Part shown: one piece after another, positions 49,458 through 53,352 of the stretch
Layout: the number at the start of each line of letters is the position of its first letter
Numbering within the stretch: position 1 is the first letter of the stretch
NCBI RefSeq assembly: GCF_016654115.1
Contig: NZ_JAEQAZ010000042.1
Location: forward strand, 1 to 53,352
Origin: Streptomyces sp. MBT53
GTDB lineage: Bacteria; Actinomycetota; Actinomycetes; Streptomycetales; Streptomycetaceae
DNA length: 53,352 nucleotides
Reading direction: 5' to 3'
Program-made: the position numbers and the translations under genes
The notes under the pieces: generated by a model
Database searches by the model: none
Told to the model about the DNA's origin: nothing
Seen by the model: the letters and a program-made list of their open reading frames with translations, nothing else

Positions 49458-49754
49458 TCAGTCGCAGTCGCGGCAGATCGGCTGGCCGTTCTTCTCGCGG
49501 GCCAGCTGGCTGCGGTGGTGCACCAGGAAGCAGCTCATGCAAGTGAACTCGTCCTGCTGCTTGGGCAGCACCCGGACGGCCAGCTCTTCGTTCGAGAGGT
49601 CCGCTCCGGGCAGTTCGAGGCCCTCGGCCGCCTCGAATTCGTCGACGTCCACTGCGGAAGTCGACTTGTCGTTCCTACGCGCCTTGAGCTCTTCAAGGCT
49701 GTCCGAGTCGACGTCGTCGTCGGTCTTGCGTGGGGTGTCGTAATCCGTTGCCAT
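49458..49754 (-). CDS. DUF4193 family zinc-ribbon protein
   Basis: A 98-residue acidic protein of the actinobacterial DUF4193 family. It begins MATDYDTPRKTDDDV, has an acidic middle (VDVDEFEAAEGLELPGADLSNEEL), and ends with a zinc ribbon: CMSC at about residue 72 and CRDC at about 94, spaced by FLVHHRSQLAREKNGQPI. GGGGGAGAG precedes ATG at 49754. It corresponds to Rv2699c. It may bind RNA or a protein partner; its role is unknown. It is probably transcribed with the downstream EcsC-like gene. Confidence 0.92.
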   Translation of the reverse strand: MATDYDTPRKTDDDVDSDSLEELKARRNDKSTSAVDVDEFEAAEGLELPGADLSNEELAVRVLPKQQDEFTCMSCFLVHHRSQLAREKNGQPICRDCD

Positions 49755-50149
49755 GTCGCGCTCTCCCCCTCTGGGTGTCTGCGGTGTCTCCAGCGCACGT
49801 AACGCGTGAGAGGCCGGACTTGTGCCCGACCTGAGGCGGAGATTTTGCCTCACATCAAGGTCTGTTACTCAATCGACACCCAACCGGACCCCTCAAGAGT
49901 GATCGGCTTGGATGGCGAAGGGGACCGTACACGGTCCTCATGCCGCTCTTCAAAGGCACCTCACCGTGTACTTCCCGTGATCAAGACCCCTGAAAACCCG
50001 GATTTTCCCGGCTTTCCGACAGGGTGCATGATCACGGAGAGTAGATGCCCCGAAAATCGTGCTTGTGATCGATCACACACAAGAGTGCCGGAGATGCGGC
50101 CAGAAAATTCCGCGCAAAGCGAACATCCTCGTGTGTCGGCGACATGATC
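49755..50149. promoter_or_regulatory. 395-bp gap before DUF4193
   Basis: No convincing gene is present in this AT-richer region. It contains GGACCGT-AC-ACGGTCC (49922-49937) and the perfect palindrome TGTGATCGATCACA (50064-50077), which includes GTG-N6-CAC as in reported streptomycete Crp sites. It should hold the DUF4193 promoter. The end near 50149 is the cutS 3' end. Confidence 0.4.
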
Positions 50150-51382
50150 TCAGATGGGCAGGGTGACTCGCATCACGAGCCCACCCCCCTCGCGGGGCTG
50201 GGCCGAGATATGGCCACCGTGTGCGCGCGCCACGGACCGCGCGATCGACAGACCGAGGCCCACACCCTTGTCGCTGCCCGTTCGCTCCGTACGCAGCCGT
50301 CTGAAGGGCTCGAAGAGGTTGTCGACCTCGTACGCCGGGACCACCGGACCCGTGTTCGAGACGATCAGCACCGCATGACCGTGCTGAACCTCGGTGGTGA
50401 CCTCGACCCAGCCGTCCTCCGGCACGTTGTACCGCACCGCGTTCTGCACGAGGTTCAGGGCGATCCGCTCCAGGAGGACGCCGTTGCCCTGGACGACGAC
50501 CGGCTTGCGCTCGCCACGGATGACCACGTTCTTCGCGCTCGCCTCCCCATGGACCTGGTCGACGGCCTGCTCGGCGACCTCAGCGAGGTCCACGGGCTTG
50601 CGCTCGACGATCTGGTTGTCGCTGCGGGCGAGCAGCAGCAGGCCTTCGACGAGCTGCTCGCTGCGCTCGTTGGTGGCGAGCAGCGTCTTGCCGAGCTGCT
50701 GCAGCTCGACAGGGGCCCCAGGATCCGACAGATGCACTTCCAGGAGCGTGCGGTTGATCGCCAGCGGGGTGCGCAGCTCGTGCGAGGCGTTCCCCACGAA
50801 GCGCTGCTGCGCGGTGAAGGCCCGCTGCAACCGGTCCAGCATCTCGTCGAAGGTGTCCGCGAGTTCCTTGAGCTCGTCGTCCGGGCCGTCCAGCTCGATC
50901 CGGCGGGACAGGTCCGAGCCGGCCACCGCGCGGGCGGTCCGGGTGATCCGGCCCAGCGGGGACAGCACCCGGCCCGCCATCGCGTACCCGAAGGCGAAGG
51001 CGATGATCGCGAGACCGAGCAGGGTCAGCAGGGAGCGGCTGAGCAGGTCGTCCAGGGCGTGCTGGCGCTGTTCGTTGACGCACTCGTTCATCGCGTTGTT
51101 GAGCGTGGTCGCCGACGGCTCGGACGGGAAGTTGCAGGTGCTGCTGCCGACCGAGCCGGAGATGACCTTGAAGGGCAGCTCACTGCCCACGTTCAACGCG
51201 TGCGCCGCGAGCAGGTAGATGATCGACAGCAGCAGGATCCCGGCGATCAGGAACATCCCGCCGTACAACAACGTGAGCCGTATACGGATGGTGGGGCGCA
51301 GCCAGGGGAACGGCGGTTCGGGCCTTCTGGGGTCCCACGTGGGCTTCGGGGGCGCCTGGGGAGGCGCGGGGGTCGTCGCCAC
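50150..51382 (-). CDS. cutS: Sensor histidine kinase CutS
   Basis: A 410-residue membrane kinase. A Pro-rich cytosolic start is followed by TM1 (about 35-60), an extracytoplasmic loop of about 55 residues containing C83 and C101, TM2 (about 116-137), HAMP, HisKA with H201 in NASHELRTPLA, and HATPase (NLVQNAVRYNVPEDG, then DKGVGLGLSIARSVARAHGG). The Cys pair in the sensor loop matches reports that CutS senses extracytoplasmic redox state. GTG at 51382 lies 7 bp after the cutR stop codon, so the pair is co-transcribed. CutRS was first linked to copper metabolism in Streptomyces lividans. Confidence 0.92.
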   Translation of the reverse strand: MATTPAPPQAPPKPTWDPRRPEPPFPWLRPTIRIRLTLLYGGMFLIAGILLLSIIYLLAAHALNVGSELPFKVISGSVGSSTCNFPSEPSATTLNNAMNECVNEQRQHALDDLLSRSLLTLLGLAIIAFAFGYAMAGRVLSPLGRITRTARAVAGSDLSRRIELDGPDDELKELADTFDEMLDRLQRAFTAQQRFVGNASHELRTPLAINRTLLEVHLSDPGAPVELQQLGKTLLATNERSEQLVEGLLLLARSDNQIVERKPVDLAEVAEQAVDQVHGEASAKNVVIRGERKPVVVQGNGVLLERIALNLVQNAVRYNVPEDGWVEVTTEVQHGHAVLIVSNTGPVVPAYEVDNLFEPFRRLRTERTGSDKGVGLGLSIARSVARAHGGHISAQPREGGGLVMRVTLPI

Positions 51383-51389
51383 AGTGGAC

Positions 51390-52043
51390 TCAGATCCGGT
51401 ATCCGGAGCCGGGCACGGTGACGATGACCGGGGGCTCGCCGAGCTTGCGGCGCAGCGTCATGACCGTCACCCGCACGACATTGGTGAACGGATCCGTGTT
51501 CTCGTCCCACGCCTTCTCCAGCAGCTGCTCCGCGGAGACGACCGCGCCCTCGCTGCGCAGCAGCACCTCCAGGACGGCGAACTCCTTGGGCGCCAGCTGG
51601 ACTTCCTTGCCGTCGCGGAACACCTCGCGGCGGTTCGGGTCGAGCTTGATGCCAGCACGCTCCAGGACGGGCGGCAGCGGCACGCTCGTACGGCGGCCGA
51701 GGGCACGCACGCGTGCCGTCAGCTCGCTGAACGCGAAGGGCTTGGGCAGATAGTCGTCGGCGCCGATCTCCAGGCCCTCGACGCGGTCGCTGACATCGCC
51801 GGACGCCGTGAGCATCAGCACGCGGGTGGGCATGCCGAGCTCGACGATCTTGCGGCAGACGTCGTCGCCGTGCACGAGCGGGAGGTCGCGGTCGAGGACG
51901 ACCACGTCGTAGTCGTTGACGCCGATGCGCTCCAGGGCGGCCGCACCGTCGTACACGACGTCGACGGCCATGGCCTCCCGGCGCAGTCCGGTGGCCACCG
52001 CATCGGCGAGCAGCTGCTCGTCCTCGACGACGAGTACGCGCAC
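51390..52043 (-). CDS. cutR: Response regulator CutR
   Basis: A 217-residue OmpR-family regulator, the size reported for CutR. The receiver has the acidic residues in VRVLVVEDEQ, phospho-acceptor D51 (VVVLDRDLPLVHGD) and the conserved K in YLPKPFAF near residue 100. The winged helix contains VQLAPKEFAVLEVLLRSEGAVVS and VVRVTVMTLRRKLG. GTG at 52043 is chosen because the receiver normally starts VRVLVVEDE; GAGGAAGGA lies upstream. A tandem repeat about 100 bp upstream may be its own binding site. Confidence 0.93.
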   Translation of the reverse strand: MRVLVVEDEQLLADAVATGLRREAMAVDVVYDGAAALERIGVNDYDVVVLDRDLPLVHGDDVCRKIVELGMPTRVLMLTASGDVSDRVEGLEIGADDYLPKPFAFSELTARVRALGRRTSVPLPPVLERAGIKLDPNRREVFRDGKEVQLAPKEFAVLEVLLRSEGAVVSAEQLLEKAWDENTDPFTNVVRVTVMTLRRKLGEPPVIVTVPGSGYRI

Positions 52044-52141
52044 GTCGCTTGTCCTTCCTCTGTCCACCCGCGTAGCGCGTCTCGGCGCACGCGGGCAGGG
52101 TCTTCGTGGCTGTGTGACCTCCATCCTGCCCTTTTCGGCCA

Positions 52142-52161
52142 TAAGTCGGCTGTAAGGCGGC
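52142..52161 (-). promoter_or_regulatory. 11-bp-period direct repeat upstream of cutR
   Basis: TAAGTCGGC (52142-52150) and TAAGGCGGC (52153-52161) match at 8 of 9 positions with an 11-bp period, the usual form of OmpR-family dimer sites. They lie 99 bp upstream of the cutR start. The rest of the 415-bp gap 52044-52458 has no gene I can support; the ATG at 52459 follows a GAGGGGG. Confidence 0.5.
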
Positions 52162-52458
52162 CGGACGCAAGATGAAGGTCAGGTATGAGGCCCGGGAATG
52201 CGGGATTTTCTCGATGGGTTGAGGTTTCCACCGAAGGGAGCGCGGGGAGGACGGCTTTACACCCCGCGATCACGCTCTGCATGTGGCAAGCCACCTTGTG
52301 GTACGTCCAACGCTTCCGCAGAGCGGGCGTGGGTGTCCGGCACCGTCGCCGCCCAGCCAGGGCAGCGCTGGGCACCCGCATCCGCAGACGTGATCGCCCC
52401 TTCCGAACGGCACACCCCCGTGCCACCCGACCCACGACCCAGGACGAGGGGGCGCAGC

Positions 52459-52632
52459 ATGGACGCATTCACCGCAGGACTTCTGCAGCGCATAAGGGCG
52501 ACCGAGACCGACCTGACGCGGGCTCGTGACGAGGGCGACGACTTCCTCGTCGAGGTGGAACAGGCCGAGCTCGACGACCTGCGCCGCCTGGCCGCCGACC
52601 ACGGTGTGGAGGTCAGCGCGACGAGCGTCTGA
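52459..52632 (+). CDS. Small helical hypothetical protein (57 aa)
   Basis: A 57-residue acidic soluble protein, MDAFTAGLLQRIRATETDL at the start, almost entirely amphipathic helix (about residues 5-48), with AELDDLRRLAADHGVEVSA at the end. GAGGGGG precedes the ATG by about 7 nt, and a strong terminator follows 19 bp after the stop codon, so it is a complete monocistronic gene. Similar small proteins beside cutR occur in other streptomycetes as far as I recall. It could pair as a coiled coil; function unknown. Confidence 0.75.
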   Translation: MDAFTAGLLQRIRATETDLTRARDEGDDFLVEVEQAELDDLRRLAADHGVEVSATSV

Positions 52633-52651
52633 TCAGCGCAAACAGCAGAAA

Positions 52652-52688
52652 AGCAGGACCCCGGCGAATCCAGCGCCGGGGTCTTGCT
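52652..52688 (+). terminator. Terminator after the 57-aa gene
   Basis: A 15-bp stem with one G-U pair: the inner arms are GACCCCGGCG (52657-52666) and CGCCGGGGTC (52674-52683) around a 7-nt loop, and the outer five pairs extend it to 52652 and 52688. It lies 19 bp after the stop codon. Confidence 0.8.
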
Positions 52689-52769
52689 GCTGTTCGGGCC
52701 CACCACAACCCGGGGCAAGGGCCCACCCACTTGAACTGTCCCCACGCCACCGGCCGAGAGGGAGCCGTA

Positions 52770-52856
52770 GGGGCGCGCCGGTGTCGAGAGGACCAGCGCG
52801 CGGAGGCGCGCAGCGCCGAGCACGGTGGGCCTCTCGACACCGGCTCCCAGCGCCCC
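52770..52856. repeat. Nested inverted repeat in a gene-free gap
   Basis: CCGGTGTCGAGAGG (52778-52791) is exactly complementary to 52830-52843; outside it GGGGCGC (52770-52776) pairs with GCGCCCC (52850-52856), and GCGCGC-GGAG-GCGCGC forms a further hairpin inside. The 248-bp gap 52689-52936 contains no gene; a direct repeat CGGCGCCTACCCAAC also occurs near 52888 and 52917. Confidence 0.6.
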
Positions 52857-52936
52857 GAAGGCGACCGAACCAAAAGAGGTGCGAACGGCGCCTACCCAAC
52901 GCCGGCCCACCTACGCGGCGCCTACCCAACACCGCC

Positions 52937-53352
52937 TCAGTCGTGCCAAGCCCCAAAGTCCTCCAGCAGCCCCTGAAGCGGCTCGAACACCCCCGGACTC
53001 CCCACGACAGCCAGATCCCGCCCCGGTCGCTCTCCGGGCCGTCCACCGCTCAAGGCGCCTGCCTCTCGGGCGATCAGGTCCCCCGCGCCGAGGTCCCACG
53101 GGTTCAGCCCCCGCTCGTAGAAGCCGTCCAGCCGGCCCGCGGCCACATCGCACAGGTCGACCGCCGCCGAGCCGCCCCGCCGGATGTCCCGCAGCAGCGG
53201 GATCAGCTTCTGCGCCACGTCGGCCTGGTGGACCCTGACCGCGGTGACGTAGTTGAAGCCGGTCGACACCAACGCCTGCTCGAGGGGCGGCGCGGGCCGG
53301 CAGGCGAGCCTGCGTTCGCCCTCCCACGCGCCCGTGGCCCACGCCCCGCCGC
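52937..53352 (-). CDS. suhB: Inositol monophosphatase family protein, partial (SuhB)
   Basis: The C-terminal 137 residues of an inositol-monophosphatase-family enzyme; the start lies beyond the window edge. Visible landmarks are GGAWATGAWEGERR near the truncated end, LVSTGFNYVTAVRVHQADV, DIRRGGSAAVDLCDVAAGRLDGFYERGLNPWDLGAGDLIAREAGA, the last being the conserved WDxAAG-type metal motif (here WDLGAGDL). It dephosphorylates inositol phosphates or fructose 1,6-bisphosphate by family. Position next to DUF4193 and cutRS matches M. tuberculosis suhB (Rv2701c), which supports the name. It stops 30 bp from a direct repeat. Confidence 0.85.
   Translation of the reverse strand, partial: GGAWATGAWEGERRLACRPAPPLEQALVSTGFNYVTAVRVHQADVAQKLIPLLRDIRRGGSAAVDLCDVAAGRLDGFYERGLNPWDLGAGDLIAREAGALSGGRPGERPGRDLAVVGSPGVFEPLQGLLEDFGAWHD

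Noticed and set aside
1..53352. tRNA or rRNA genes, CRISPR array, insertion sequence or phage integrase
   Set aside because: No cloverleaf with CCA-end context, no regularly spaced repeats and no transposase or integrase motif was seen on either strand. A tRNA or CRISPR scan would settle this.

Overview
The window is high-GC actinobacterial DNA, almost certainly from a Streptomyces or close relative. Third codon positions are strongly G/C-biased, GTG starts and 4-bp ATGA/GTGA gene overlaps are common, and there are many MarR/TetR/ECF regulators. It carries the cutRS and kdpDE two-component pairs, a fused assimilatory nitrate reductase, and a dispersed repeat often seen in Streptomyces. I see no tRNA, rRNA, CRISPR array, transposase, phage gene or plasmid gene. 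I count 54 protein-coding genes, the last cut by the window edge.

Bases 1-12.8k are mixed accessory genes: an F420-type (LLM) oxidoreductase, two small conserved-type proteins, a MazG-like hydrolase coupled to an ATPase, a SepF paralogue, a 1342-residue nitrate reductase fused to a flavin reductase, a polytopic GT-C-like membrane protein, a divergent YceI/MarR pair with three operator copies, and an ECF sigma factor behind a Met/His-rich membrane protein.

Bases 12.8k-21.8k form a catabolic locus. A seven-gene minus-strand operon reads pxpA-pxpB-pxpC, MHS transporter, short-chain dehydrogenase, aminotransferase, RraA/CHA-type aldolase. It is divergent from a LysR regulator, which is followed by a 2-hydroxyacid dehydrogenase. 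The enzymes can be ordered into a plausible route for a 4-hydroxylated 5-oxoproline: ring opening, transamination, retro-aldol cleavage to pyruvate plus a 2-oxoacid, and reduction of that oxoacid. I consider this the best candidate for an undescribed pathway.

Bases 21.8k-34.8k hold small regulator-plus-effector modules: an XRE regulator with an alpha/beta hydrolase; a MarR-MFS-isochorismatase operon behind an 18-bp perfect inverted repeat; an ECF-SnoaL sigma factor beside a carotenoid oxygenase and a hydrolase; a DUF998-TetR pair; a MarR divergent from a small membrane protein; a secreted beta-propeller; and an orphan SUKH protein.

Bases 34.8k-53.3k follow a gene order that I recall from Mycobacterium tuberculosis Rv2689c-Rv2701c: TRAM RNA methyltransferase, KimA/APC permease, ceoB-ceoC, DUF3159, OB-fold, DUF3710, dut, DUF3093, DUF4193, suhB. 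Inserted into it are a 31-residue membrane peptide, kdpDE, an alginate-lyase-family enzyme, a PaaI thioesterase, cutRS and a 57-residue protein. The permease, the ceoBC RCK proteins and kdpDE form a potassium-homeostasis block. Several strong hairpin terminators separate the transcription units.
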